Below, one piece after another: positions 10,041 to 18,634 of a stretch of DNA of 64,000 nucleotides (position 1 is its first letter; every line of letters starts with the position of its first letter). The stretch comes from Halopelagius inordinatus. Its GTDB lineage: Archaea > Halobacteriota > Halobacteria > Halobacteriales > Haloferacaceae. The stretch spans positions 186,001 to 250,000 of the forward strand of contig NZ_FOOQ01000001.1 of assembly GCF_900113245.1 (NCBI RefSeq), in the 5' to 3' direction. The translations under genes and the position numbers were made by a program. A model generated the notes under the pieces. It saw nothing but the letters and a program-made list of their open reading frames with translations. It was not told the origin of the DNA and searched no databases.

Positions 10041-10754
10041 TCAGCACCCTCGACCGGAGTCTGGCGGTCGGACGCCGAGTTCCCGAAGGCGGGCGGGCGA
10101 GGGGGCGGGCGAGTCGAGTTCGACGCACCCCTCCGACATCACCACCGTCCGGTCCGCGAGGGCGGAGACGTCCCGCAGGTCGTGCGTGACGACGACGATG
10201 CCGGTGCCCGAATCGCGCAGGTGTTCGAGTCTGTCGAGGACGGCCGTCCGCGCGGGCCAATCGAGGCCGGTGAACGGTTCGTCCAACACGAGGTGGTCCG
10301 GTTCCATCGCCAACGCGCCCGCGATCGCGACGCGTTCTCGTTCGCCGCCGGACAACGCCTCGATGCGGTCGTCGGCCCTGTCGGCCATGCGGACGGCCGC
10401 CAGCGCCGACTCGACGCGCCGAGTTATCTCCGCTCTGTCGAGGCCGAGGTTCTCCGGGCCGAACGCCACGTCCGCGCCGACGGTGGAGGCGACGAAGCCG
10501 TCGCGGGGGTCTTGAAACACCATGCCGACGGCGGTTCGGGCGGCCACCACGTCCTCTTCGACGGGACGACCGTTCACCTCGACGGTCCCCGAATCGGGCG
10601 AGAGCAGGCCGTTGAACTGGCGGACCAGCGTGGTCTTTCCGGACCCGTTCGGCCCCGCGAGGAGGACGAACGACCCGTCGTCTACGGTCAGACTCACCTC
10701 GTCTACGGCCACCGCGTCGCCGTACCGGTGAGTGAGGTTGCGGACCGAAATCAT
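10041..10754 (-). CDS. bioM: ECF transporter ATPase (BioM/EcfA)
   Basis: 237-residue ABC ATPase that powers biotin import. Walker A GPNGSGKT at residues 34-41, Q-loop Q81, signature LSGGE at 134-138, Walker B LVLDEP at 155-160 and switch His191 are all present, so it should be active. A single ATPase gene implies a homodimer, as in BioMNY. Lies 21 bases after bioY and one base before bioN. Confidence 0.92.
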   Translation of the reverse strand: MISVRNLTHRYGDAVAVDEVSLTVDDGSFVLLAGPNGSGKTTLVRQFNGLLSPDSGTVEVNGRPVEEDVVAARTAVGMVFQDPRDGFVASTVGADVAFGPENLGLDRAEITRRVESALAAVRMADRADDRIEALSGGERERVAIAGALAMEPDHLVLDEPFTGLDWPARTAVLDRLEHLRDSGTGIVVVTHDLRDVSALADRTVVMSEGCVELDSPAPSPARLRELGVRPPDSGRGC

Positions 10755-10775
10755 CGGGCGTGGTGCCTCACGGCG

Positions 10776-11360
10776 TCACCGCGCGACGATGGCGTCGCTT
10801 CGCGTGACCGCCGCCGCGATGGCCACCTTCACCGCGCCCACGGGAAGGAACGGGAGAACGACCGTCGAGACGGCGGCGGCGAGGCCGATACCCTGAACGA
10901 GAGAGAATCCGACCGCGCCGAACGCGTAGATGGCCGCCGACCCGACGACCATCGCGGCGACGAGTCGCGGGAGGGGGATGTCGCCGGGCGCGGTGAGGCT
11001 ACCGGGGCCGTGTGCCACCAGTCCCACTGCCGCCGCGGCGACGGGAAATCCGACGACGAACCCGCCCGTCGGGCCGAGGACGACGCCCAGACCGCTTGCG
11101 CCGCCGGCGAACACTGGGAGGCCGACGACGCCCCCGACGGCGTAGAGGACGAACGAGACGCCCGCCCAGAGGGGGCCGAGGACGACGCCCGCGAGGAACA
11201 CCCAGAGCGTCTGGAGCGTTATCGGGACGTTCGGTACGAGCGGGTGAACCAAATCGACTGGTGCCGTCGCACTCGTCACCGCGGCGAAGAGCACCGCGCG
11301 GGCGAGGTTCCGCGTGGACTCGTCGCCGACGAGTTCGACGGACTCCGTATCGGTCGCCAT
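10776..11360 (-). CDS. bioY: Biotin transporter substrate-binding component BioY
   Basis: 194-residue S component with six hydrophobic segments. Family signature VPITLQTLWVFLAGVVLGP (residues about 46-64) and the glycine-rich GLPVFAGGASGLGVVLGPTGGF loop region identify BioY. It binds biotin from outside and hands it through BioN. First gene of the operon; the upstream intergenic region (11361-11498) is shared with the divergent cmi4-like gene. No convincing TATA box at the usual distance, so the ATG at 11360 is the least certain point. Confidence 0.88.
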   Translation of the reverse strand: MATDTESVELVGDESTRNLARAVLFAAVTSATAPVDLVHPLVPNVPITLQTLWVFLAGVVLGPLWAGVSFVLYAVGGVVGLPVFAGGASGLGVVLGPTGGFVVGFPVAAAAVGLVAHGPGSLTAPGDIPLPRLVAAMVVGSAAIYAFGAVGFSLVQGIGLAAAVSTVVLPFLPVGAVKVAIAAAVTRSDAIVAR

Positions 11361-11498
11361 GCCTCGTCCTGCCTCGTAAACGACAATGAATGGTTCGGTT
11401 GACGACGGCGGTTCTCCGTCCAGGTCGCCCGACAGTCCGGAATTTGGGAGCGCGTTCCCAGTAAGTTTTTCCTGTATCGAGCCCTGAAACATCCACGC

Positions 11499-12152
11499 AT
11501 GGACGAGAAGACGGCCAAACTCCGAGACATCTTCATCGATGCCACGGGGGGAGACACCGCGACGGAGAGCCAAGAGGAGAGTCCGGGGTCGTTGGTCGGC
11601 GGCGACGACGGGCGGGTGACCGAACGCGTGGACGAACTCGTCGCGCGGATGCGAGACCGCTACGAGTTCGAGAGTCGCCTCGACGCCGCGGACCTCAGAC
11701 GGGTCGTCTTCGGCTTCTACGAGAACGAGGACGACGCCGCCGTCGCCGCCGCACTCGACGCCGAGGCGGACGCGGAGGCGGTGTTCGTCGCGCGGATGGA
11801 CCTCCACCTCGTCGCGGACTCCGACAGACCGAGTCTGTCGGGCAACCGAGGTTCCCTCGGTGACTCGGACCGAGACGCGCCGTTCGACTTCTCGGACCTC
11901 AAAGCACTCGTCGTCGAGGGCGCGGACGACGGGACGTGCGCCGCGGAACTGGACGCCGACGAGGAAACGGTCGCACGCTACCGCCGCGTCGTCGAGGCGA
12001 CGAGGGAGGCGACGCAAGCGAACGACCGGTACCGAGACGAGTTCGAGGAGTTGCTCACGGACGTGGACCTCTCGTCGCGCCTCGACGTGGACGCCCGCCA
12101 CGACGGCCTCAGAGACGCCACCGAGGACATCGAATCGAACGTCTCGTTTTGA
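11499..12152 (+). CDS. Conditioned-medium-induced protein 4-like
   Basis: 217-residue soluble acidic haloarchaeal protein. The N terminus MDEKTAKLRDIF and overall helical, Asp/Glu-rich make-up match the family annotated in haloarchaea as conditioned-medium-induced protein 4; function unknown. The C-terminal half (from about residue 125) resembles a small helix-turn-helix followed by a helical pair, but there is no clear DNA-binding signature. Preceded by a T-rich box (11465-11470) about 30 bases from the ATG. Transcribed divergently from bioY. Confidence 0.75.
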   Translation: MDEKTAKLRDIFIDATGGDTATESQEESPGSLVGGDDGRVTERVDELVARMRDRYEFESRLDAADLRRVVFGFYENEDDAAVAAALDAEADAEAVFVARMDLHLVADSDRPSLSGNRGSLGDSDRDAPFDFSDLKALVVEGADDGTCAAELDADEETVARYRRVVEATREATQANDRYRDEFEELLTDVDLSSRLDVDARHDGLRDATEDIESNVSF

Positions 12153-12156
12153 CCGT

Positions 12157-13134
12157 TCAGTCCTTTCCTTCGACCGGCCACTGCGGGAATATCGGCTCTT
12201 CCAACCGGGCTATCTCGTCGTCCGTGAGCGAAACGTCGACCGCGCCAAGGTTGTCTTCGAGATGCGACTTCCGCCGCGGCCCGATGATGGGCGCGTCCAC
12301 GACGTCTTTGTGGAGTAACCACGCCAAACTGACCTGCGCCGGAGAGGCGTCTTTCTCGGCGGCGAGTTCGCGCACCACGTCGAGTACTTCCCAGTTCTCG
12401 TCGGTGAGACGCTGTTCGGTGTAGTCGTCGTCCGCGGCGCGCGTCCCCTCCGGAATCTCTCGGCCGCGTTCGTACTTTCCGGCGAGGAAGCCGCCCGCGA
12501 GGGGAGACCACGGGACGACGCCGACGTCTTGGTCGGCACAGATGGGAAGGAGGTTCGCCTCCTCGTGGCGGTCTACGAGGTTGTACTCCGGTTGCATGCA
12601 GCGGAACCGCTCGTACCCCTCGACGTCGGCGGCGTGAAGCGCCTTCGAGAACTGCCACCCGGCCATGGTGCTCGCTCCGATATATCGGACGGTCCCCTCC
12701 TCGACGAGGGTATCGAGGGCGCTGAGCGTCTCTTCGATGGGCGTGTTCTCGTCCCAGCGGTGGATCTGATAGACGTCCACGTAGTCCGTCCCCAACCGGT
12801 CGAGGCTCCCCTCTATCTGGTCGAGGATGTGTTTCCGCGAGAGGCCGCCCTTGTTGGGTCCGTCCCCCATATCGAAGTACACCTTCGTCGCGACCACCAG
12901 TTCCTCGCGGTCGTACTCCTCTATGGCCTCGCCGACGATAGACTCGCTCTCGCCGCCCGAGTACGCGTTCGCCGTGTCGAGGAAGTTGACTCCGGCGTCG
13001 AGTGCCTCCCGGACGAGTTCGACGCTCGCCTCCCGGTCGTTCATCATCCACGGCTGTCCGGACCCGAAGTTGAGAGTGCCCAGACAGAGCCGCGATACCT
13101 CCAACCCCGTCGCGCCGAGTCGAGTGTACTCCAT
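12157..13134 (-). CDS. Aldo/keto reductase
   Basis: 325-residue NADPH-dependent oxidoreductase with a TIM barrel. The catalytic tetrad is readable: Asp in FLDTANAYS and Tyr four residues later (about residues 56 and 61), Lys in VVATKVYF (about 90) and His in YQIHRWD (about 129). C-terminal cofactor segment APIIGPRRKSHLEDNL (about 285-300) is typical. Start at 13134 (MEYTRLG) matches the family; the frame continues upstream as basic non-family residues. Ends 5 bases from the convergent cmi4-like gene. Substrate unknown. Confidence 0.9.
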   Translation of the reverse strand: MEYTRLGATGLEVSRLCLGTLNFGSGQPWMMNDREASVELVREALDAGVNFLDTANAYSGGESESIVGEAIEEYDREELVVATKVYFDMGDGPNKGGLSRKHILDQIEGSLDRLGTDYVDVYQIHRWDENTPIEETLSALDTLVEEGTVRYIGASTMAGWQFSKALHAADVEGYERFRCMQPEYNLVDRHEEANLLPICADQDVGVVPWSPLAGGFLAGKYERGREIPEGTRAADDDYTEQRLTDENWEVLDVVRELAAEKDASPAQVSLAWLLHKDVVDAPIIGPRRKSHLEDNLGAVDVSLTDDEIARLEEPIFPQWPVEGKD

Positions 13135-13259
13135 CGCTCTCGGGGACGGTACGCACCCACAAAGTCTCTCCGCGTCCGTCGCCGTTCCGCACCGCCGACC
13201 GACCACTTCCGCCGCGCGTGGCGAAGACTCTTATTCGATGCGGGACGTACCTTTCCTCG

Positions 13260-15374
13260 ATGGCGCAGGCCCCGCAGGACCCGAACTCAGACCTCACCGA
13301 CCGGTTCATACAGTTCTACCGGAAGTACTACCGGGACGAAATCGGGAAACTCGCCCAGAAGTACCCCACAGAACAGCGTTCGCTGTACGTCGACTACGAC
13401 GACCTGTACGCGTTCGACCCGGACCTCGCGGAGGACTACCGGAAGAAGCCCGACCAGATACGCGAGTACGCAGAAGAGGGACTCAGGCTGTACGACCTCC
13501 CGGCGGACGTCAAACTCGGGCAGGCGCACGTCCGCCTGCGGAACCTCCCCGACGCGGTGGACATCCGGAACATCCGCGTCCACGACGACCACATCGGTCG
13601 GATGGTCGCCGTGCAGGGCATCGTCCGGAAGGCGACGGACGTCCGGCCGAAGATTACCGAGGCGGCGTTCGAGTGCCAACGCTGCGGGACGATGACGTAC
13701 ATCCCGCAGACCGACAGCGGATTTCAGGAACCCCACGAGTGTCAGGGCTGCGAACGACAGGGGCCGTTCCACGTCAACTTCGACCAATCGGAGTTCGTCG
13801 ACTCCCAGAAACTCCGCGTCCAAGAGAGCCCCGAGGGTCTGCGGGGCGGCGAGACGCCCCAGAGTATCGACATCGACATCGAAGACGACGTGACGGGGAA
13901 GGTCACCGCGGGCGACCACGTCACCGTCACGGGCGTCCTCCACATCGAACAACAGACCTCGAACCAAGAGAAGACGCCCATCTTCGACCTCTACATGGAC
14001 GGCGTCGCAGTCGAGATAGAGGACGAAGAGTTCGAGGACATGGACATCTCCGAGGAGGACGTCGCCGAAATCGTCGAACTGTCGAACGCCGACGACATCT
14101 ACGAGAAGATGATAGCCTCCGTCGCGCCCTCCATCTACGGCTACGACGAGGAGAAACTCGCGATGATCCTCCAACTGTTCTCGGGCGTGACCAAACATCT
14201 CCCGGACGGGTCTCGCATCCGCGGCGACCTTCACATGCTGCTCATCGGTGACCCCGGTACCGGGAAGTCCCAAATGCTTCAGTACATCCGGAACATCGCC
14301 CCGCGGTCCGTCTACACCTCCGGGAAGGGGTCGTCCTCGGCGGGGCTGACCGCCGCCGCCGTCCGCGACGACTTCGGTGACGGCCAGCAGTGGACGCTCG
14401 AAGCGGGTGCGCTCGTCCTCGCGGACAAAGGTATCGCCGCGGTGGACGAACTCGACAAGATGCGCCCCGAAGACCGTTCGGCCATGCACGAGGCCCTCGA
14501 ACAGCAGCAGATTTCGGTGTCGAAAGCCGGCATCAACGCGACGCTGAAGTCGCGGTGTTCGCTCCTCGGCGCGGCGAACCCCAAATATGGACGATTCGAC
14601 CAGTACGAACCCATCGGCGAGCAGATAGACCTCGAACCCGCCCTCATCTCGCGGTTCGACCTCATCTTCACCGTCACCGACGACCCGGACCCAGAGTCCG
14701 ACGCCGAACTCGCAGAGCACATCATAAACACGAACTACGCGGGCGAACTCCACACCCAGCGGACGAACATCACGAACTCCGAGTTCACCCAAGAGGAGGT
14801 AGACGACGTGACGCAGGAAGTCGCGCCCGAAATCGACGCCGAACTCCTCCGGAAGTACATCGCGTACGCGAAACGAACCTGCTTCCCGACGATGACCGAG
14901 GAGGCAAAGCAGGTCATCCGCGACTTCTACGTGGACTTCCGCGCGAAGGGCGCAGACGAGGACGCCCCGGTGCCCGTGACGGCCCGGAAACTCGAAGCGC
15001 TCGTCCGCCTCGCGGAGGCGTCCGCGCGCCTCCGTCTCTCCGATACGGTGTCGGAGGAAGACGCCGTCCGCGTCACCTCCATCGTCGAAGCCTGCCTGCG
15101 CGACATCGGGATGGACCCCGAGACGGGCGAGTTCGACGCCGACATCGTCGAGACGGGCACCTCGAAGAACCAACGCGACCGCATCAAGAACCTCAAAGCC
15201 CTCATCAGCGACATCGAACAGGACTACGAACAGGGCGCACCGGTCGAGGAGGTGCTTCAGCGCGCAGAAGAGGAACTCGACCTGAAGGAGGGCAAGGCCG
15301 AAGACGAGATAGAGAGCCTCAGGCGGAAAGGCGAGGTGTACGAACCGCGGACGAACCACCTTCGGACGACGTAA
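13260..15374 (+). CDS. mcm: Replicative DNA helicase MCM
   Basis: 704-residue MCM, the hexameric 3'-5' helicase of archaeal replication. In order: N-terminal A domain, zinc-binding C139, C142, C161, C164, OB fold, then AAA+ core with Walker A GDPGTGKS (about 330-337), Walker B AAVDELDKM (about 395), arginine finger SRFDLIF (about 468) and a C-terminal winged-helix region. No intein interrupts Walker A or any other conserved block, unlike some haloarchaeal mcm genes. A TATA-like TTATTC at 13231 predicts a leaderless mRNA from ATG 13260. Probably co-transcribed with the next small gene. Confidence 0.97.
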   Translation: MAQAPQDPNSDLTDRFIQFYRKYYRDEIGKLAQKYPTEQRSLYVDYDDLYAFDPDLAEDYRKKPDQIREYAEEGLRLYDLPADVKLGQAHVRLRNLPDAVDIRNIRVHDDHIGRMVAVQGIVRKATDVRPKITEAAFECQRCGTMTYIPQTDSGFQEPHECQGCERQGPFHVNFDQSEFVDSQKLRVQESPEGLRGGETPQSIDIDIEDDVTGKVTAGDHVTVTGVLHIEQQTSNQEKTPIFDLYMDGVAVEIEDEEFEDMDISEEDVAEIVELSNADDIYEKMIASVAPSIYGYDEEKLAMILQLFSGVTKHLPDGSRIRGDLHMLLIGDPGTGKSQMLQYIRNIAPRSVYTSGKGSSSAGLTAAAVRDDFGDGQQWTLEAGALVLADKGIAAVDELDKMRPEDRSAMHEALEQQQISVSKAGINATLKSRCSLLGAANPKYGRFDQYEPIGEQIDLEPALISRFDLIFTVTDDPDPESDAELAEHIINTNYAGELHTQRTNITNSEFTQEEVDDVTQEVAPEIDAELLRKYIAYAKRTCFPTMTEEAKQVIRDFYVDFRAKGADEDAPVPVTARKLEALVRLAEASARLRLSDTVSEEDAVRVTSIVEACLRDIGMDPETGEFDADIVETGTSKNQRDRIKNLKALISDIEQDYEQGAPVEEVLQRAEEELDLKEGKAEDEIESLRRKGEVYEPRTNHLRTT

Positions 15375-15375
15375 G

Positions 15376-15660
15376 ATGGACCGCATCTCCGCACTCCGAA
15401 ACGTCGAAGAGGCCCTCCGCGACTTCGAGTCGGGCGATTCCGACTTAGCGGCGACAGAACAGCGAGTCGTGACCGTCCTCCGGACGTACGCGACGGACTT
15501 CGAGGGCGAAGACGGCGTCGCCCCGTACCAAGCCACCGGCGAGGGGCGCGCGCACGGACTCGTCGTCGTCGCGGAGAGCGAGGCGGCCGCCCGCGAACGC
15601 GTCCACGACCTGTTGGACGAAGAGCAAGGAACGCTGTCGTTCGACGTGGACCGACTGTAA
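15376..15660 (+). CDS. Small conserved protein encoded directly after mcm
   Basis: 94 residues starting one base after the mcm stop, so almost certainly translated from the same mRNA. Begins MDRISALRNVEEAL; a charged helix, a beta-rich middle (HGLVVVAESEAAARERV) and an acidic end. The middle resembles a small ferredoxin-like or ACT-like sandwich but no motif is decisive. Its fixed place behind mcm suggests a replication-related or regulatory partner; this is inference from position only. Confidence 0.75.
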   Translation: MDRISALRNVEEALRDFESGDSDLAATEQRVVTVLRTYATDFEGEDGVAPYQATGEGRAHGLVVVAESEAAARERVHDLLDEEQGTLSFDVDRL

Positions 15661-15768
15661 CCGCCGTCGAAAGCTCCCTCGAATCGCCGGACGGCGTCCG
15701 GTGACTCTCGGCCCCGTCGCCTCTCATTCGGGACGTTTTTGTCACCCGAAGCGAGTCTCACGATAGCC

Positions 15769-16107
15769 GTGTTGTTGGTCGTGACCTACTCTCGGGCCGC
15801 TCGCGAGACGCTTCGAAACGCCTGTCGAACGCACGAAGACGCGGTCGTCCGCCGGTTCGGGCGCGCCGCCCTCTTCGAGGAGACGGAGTTCGGCGCGTTT
15901 CTCACCTGTCGCCTCCGCGAGAAACACGGACACGACGTTCAGATAGAGCGGACGGAACCGTTCAACGAGTTCGCCGCCGTCCCCGACGGGGTTCGGGAGG
16001 CGGCCGAGGCGTACGAGGCCCGCGAGAAGACGAGCACGCCGTACGACAAGTTCGCCGCCGGAACCGACCACCCCGACCCGGCGGCGATGCGAACGCGCGA
16101 CCTGTGA
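15769..16107 (+). CDS. Conserved haloarchaeal protein, first gene of a four-gene operon
   Basis: 112 residues from a GTG start at 15769 (MLLVVTYSRAARE). The family N terminus appears to be this LLVVTYSR strand; an upstream TTG at 15739 and a downstream GTG at 15781 are alternatives. Ends in a charged segment (KTSTPYDKFAAGTDHPDP). Basic helix THEDAVVRRFGR followed by an acidic tail; no catalytic motif. Its stop overlaps the GTG of the next gene by four bases, so it belongs to the operon that ends with the MinD-like ATPase at 18535. Confidence 0.65.
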   Translation: MLLVVTYSRAARETLRNACRTHEDAVVRRFGRAALFEETEFGAFLTCRLREKHGHDVQIERTEPFNEFAAVPDGVREAAEAYEAREKTSTPYDKFAAGTDHPDPAAMRTRDL

Positions 16108-17006
16108 CGGGGGACTCCTCGGACGCGCCGCGCGTTCGACTCCCCTCCGGGGAGACGTTCTCCGGGCGAGTGATCGACCTCCGAGAGAGCGACGACGCAG
16201 TCCCCGCGGACGCCGTTTGCCGCGCGGTTCGGTTCGGACGCCCCGCCGCCGCGGACGCCCCCGAAGTCGTCTGTCCGTCGCCCGGACCGGTCCACGGGTA
16301 CGTCGCACGTCTCGACCGGGGGACGGCGTTCGACCGCAGAGGGGCGCTTGCGGCCCTCGCTCGGAGTCGCGGTCACGCGGCACCGGCCGACGGCGAACTC
16401 GCCGAAGTCCGCGCGGAACTGGACTCGATTCGCCCGCCGTCGCCCGCCGACGTGGAGGCGGCCCGACGCCGCGCCGCGGAGGCGGGAGCCGAAACCGAAC
16501 GCCTCAGAGAGCGAGTGGCGACGCTCCGGGGGCGTCTCTCCGCCCACCGCGAACGCGGCGGGGAGACCGACGACGCAGTCGCCGAAGCGGAGGCGGAACT
16601 CTCGGAGGCGACGACTCGGCTCTCGGAAGTCGCGACCGACCGCATCGCCGCCCGACAGCGACTCGAACTCCTCGAATCCGAGGCGCGCGAGGGGCGCGAC
16701 GAGAGGGAACGGCGACTGAGACTCGAAGACGAGGCGGGAAACCTCGAACGCGCGGTTCGCCGGTCGCTCGCGGCGTCCGTCTACGACGACTTCTCGTCCG
16801 CGGTCGCCGCCCTGCCGGACCCGTTCGACGCCGCGGCGGGCGACGAACCGGGCGAGTACGACGGCCCCGCGGCCGCGGCGGCAGTCGCCGTCGCGCGCCT
16901 CGCCGACATTCGCGCGCCGGTCGTCGTCTCGCCGCCTCTCGCCGACGCGTTCGGCGGCCCGCGTCCGGCGGGCGAGTTCCTCCGCGCGCCCGTCGTCGTC
17001 CGGTGA
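16104..17006 (+). CDS. Coiled-coil protein, second gene of the MinD-like operon
   Basis: 300 residues from GTG 16104, overlapping the previous stop (GTGA). Three parts: an N-terminal beta-rich domain (VRLPSGETFSGRVIDL..., residues 1-90), a long Glu/Arg/Ala-rich coiled coil (about 100-225, heptads such as AAEAGAETERLRERV), and a C-terminal domain of 70 residues ending LRAPVVVR. The coiled coil suggests a filament, scaffold or dimer; no enzyme motif. Unknown family to me, apparently confined to haloarchaea. Confidence 0.75.
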   Translation: MTGDSSDAPRVRLPSGETFSGRVIDLRESDDAVPADAVCRAVRFGRPAAADAPEVVCPSPGPVHGYVARLDRGTAFDRRGALAALARSRGHAAPADGELAEVRAELDSIRPPSPADVEAARRRAAEAGAETERLRERVATLRGRLSAHRERGGETDDAVAEAEAELSEATTRLSEVATDRIAARQRLELLESEAREGRDERERRLRLEDEAGNLERAVRRSLAASVYDDFSSAVAALPDPFDAAAGDEPGEYDGPAAAAAVAVARLADIRAPVVVSPPLADAFGGPRPAGEFLRAPVVVR

Positions 17007-17036
17007 TTTATACCGGATGACGCGGCCAGCCACCCC

Positions 17037-17870
17037 ATGCACCACGACGCGTCAGTCGACACCGTCTCGGGGACGACGCTCGTCACCGTCCGCGTTCGCA
17101 ACGATGCGCCCGTCGCGCGCCGCGTCCGGGTCCGAAACCGACTGGACGGACCGGTCTTCCCCCCGCGCCGCGAGGGCGTCCCGAAAGCGGGGTGGGACGA
17201 CAACGGCTACGAGGGCATCGTCCCCGCGGGGGGAACCGTCGCTCTCGGCTACGCCTGCCCCGTCGACGCCGACGAGTCGGGCGATACGGACCCCGTCGCC
17301 GTCGAATCGCTCGGACGCGCCGACGACGCCGAACGCGCCGACGAGAGCGACGCGGTCGCGGAGGCGGTTCGATCGCTCGGCCGTTCCCGACCACCCGCCG
17401 ACGCCGTGCCGGACCCGACCGAGACGGCGCGAGACGACTCCGACCGCCGCGGCGCAGAGAGACGCGACGCCGATGGTGGGCCGGACTCCGATTCGCCGTC
17501 TACCGACGTTCGAGACGCCGCAGACGACGGTTCCGGACTGATTTCGGACGATGACGGAGCGATTCCGGACGATGACGGGGCGGTTTCAGACGATGCCGCG
17601 ACCGACCTCCCCGACTCGGTCGCGTCGTGGTTGGCCGAGGTGCGGGCGCGCGTCGCGCGCGCCGAACGGTTGACCGACGCCTCCGCCGCCGACGCCACCG
17701 AAGTCCTCGAAGAGGCGGGCGGGTTCGACGGCGTCTCGTCGCTTCCCGCGGCCGTCGCGGCCGACGAGGAGACGCTTCGGGCGTTCGCGGCGCGCGCCGA
17801 ACGACTCGCTGACCGCGCGGCCGCCGCCGACGCCGAACCGGTCGTAGAGAGCGTCGGGAGGGTGGCGTGA
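17037..17870 (+). CDS. Two-domain protein with disordered acidic linker, third gene of the MinD-like operon
   Basis: 277 residues. The N-terminal 80 residues look like an immunoglobulin-like/beta-sandwich domain (TLVTVRVRNDAPVARRVRVRNRLDG). Residues about 85-190 are low-complexity Asp/Ser/Arg and include an imperfect repeat DDDGAIPDDDGAVSDD. The last 85 residues form a helical Ala/Glu-rich domain (WLAEVRARVARAERL). The stop overlaps the GTG of the MinD-like gene by four bases, which implies tight co-translation and perhaps a physical link to that ATPase. Confidence 0.75.
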   Translation: MHHDASVDTVSGTTLVTVRVRNDAPVARRVRVRNRLDGPVFPPRREGVPKAGWDDNGYEGIVPAGGTVALGYACPVDADESGDTDPVAVESLGRADDAERADESDAVAEAVRSLGRSRPPADAVPDPTETARDDSDRRGAERRDADGGPDSDSPSTDVRDAADDGSGLISDDDGAIPDDDGAVSDDAATDLPDSVASWLAEVRARVARAERLTDASAADATEVLEEAGGFDGVSSLPAAVAADEETLRAFAARAERLADRAAAADAEPVVESVGRVA

Positions 17871-18535
17871 TTCTCGCCGTCACCGGCGGGAAAGGGGGCG
17901 TCGGCAAGTCCACGCTGGCGTTCGAACTCGGCGCGGCACTCGACGCCGTGGTGGTGGACGCCGACCTCGGGATGGCCGACCTGCCGACCGGCCCCGGCCC
18001 GGACCTCCACGACGTTCTCGCGGGGCGCGCGGACCCGGTCGAGGCCGTCAGAGACGGCACCGGCCCCGTCTCGATTCTCCCGTGCGGACGCTCTCTCTCG
18101 GGGGCGCGCGCGGCGGACGTGACCCGACTCGACGAGACGCTCCGCGCCGTCGAACGCGCGTACGGGGACGTCGTCGTCGACTGCCCGGCCGGGATGAAAG
18201 CCGACGCGGGCGTCCCTCTCGCCGTCGCGGACGCGTGTCTCGTCGTCGCGTCCCCGCGACCGTACGCTCTCGCCGACGCCGTCCGCACGCGCGAACTCGC
18301 GCGGGAACTCGACGCCGGACTCGTCGCCGTCGCGGTGAACCGCGCGGTGGAGGACCCGCCGACGGAGGCGTTCGAGGACGTCCTCGGCGCACCGGCCGTC
18401 GTCGTGCCCGCGGACCCGCGCGTCGGACGCAATCTCGCGGAGTGTCGCCCCGTGATGCGGTGTGCGCCGTCGAGTCGCGCGGGCCGCGCCGTCTCGGAAC
18501 TGGCCTCGGCCGTCGCTCGGTGTCGGCGGGTCTGA
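17867..18535 (+). CDS. MinD/ParA-like ATPase, last gene of the operon
   Basis: 222-residue P-loop ATPase of the MinD/ParA class. Deviant Walker A GGKGGVGKST (residues about 7-16) has both signature lysines; the switch I strand VVDADLGMADL and the VVVDCPAGM switch II (about 105) are intact. Proteins of this class position cargo such as chromosomes, chemoreceptors or archaella by cycling on and off a surface. No C-terminal amphipathic MinD membrane helix is obvious. GTG start overlaps the upstream stop. The three co-encoded unknowns, one a coiled coil, are candidate partners. Confidence 0.88.
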   Translation: MILAVTGGKGGVGKSTLAFELGAALDAVVVDADLGMADLPTGPGPDLHDVLAGRADPVEAVRDGTGPVSILPCGRSLSGARAADVTRLDETLRAVERAYGDVVVDCPAGMKADAGVPLAVADACLVVASPRPYALADAVRTRELARELDAGLVAVAVNRAVEDPPTEAFEDVLGAPAVVVPADPRVGRNLAECRPVMRCAPSSRAGRAVSELASAVARCRRV

Positions 18536-18634
18536 ATCGGCCGCGCCGCTCTCTTCGTCCTCTGGTACGTCCGGGAAGAACAGTCGGCGGTCGCCCGTCG
18601 GCGGTCGGTCCGCGCGTCGAATCTCCGCGGCGGG

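Noticed and set aside
13287-15761. Long open frame opposite mcm
   Set aside because: Antisense to a complete MCM; no family motif.
17037-17870. S-layer or adhesin protein
   Set aside because: No signal peptide or sorting motif; the acidic repeat is a linker, and the gene is coupled to a cytosolic ATPase gene.
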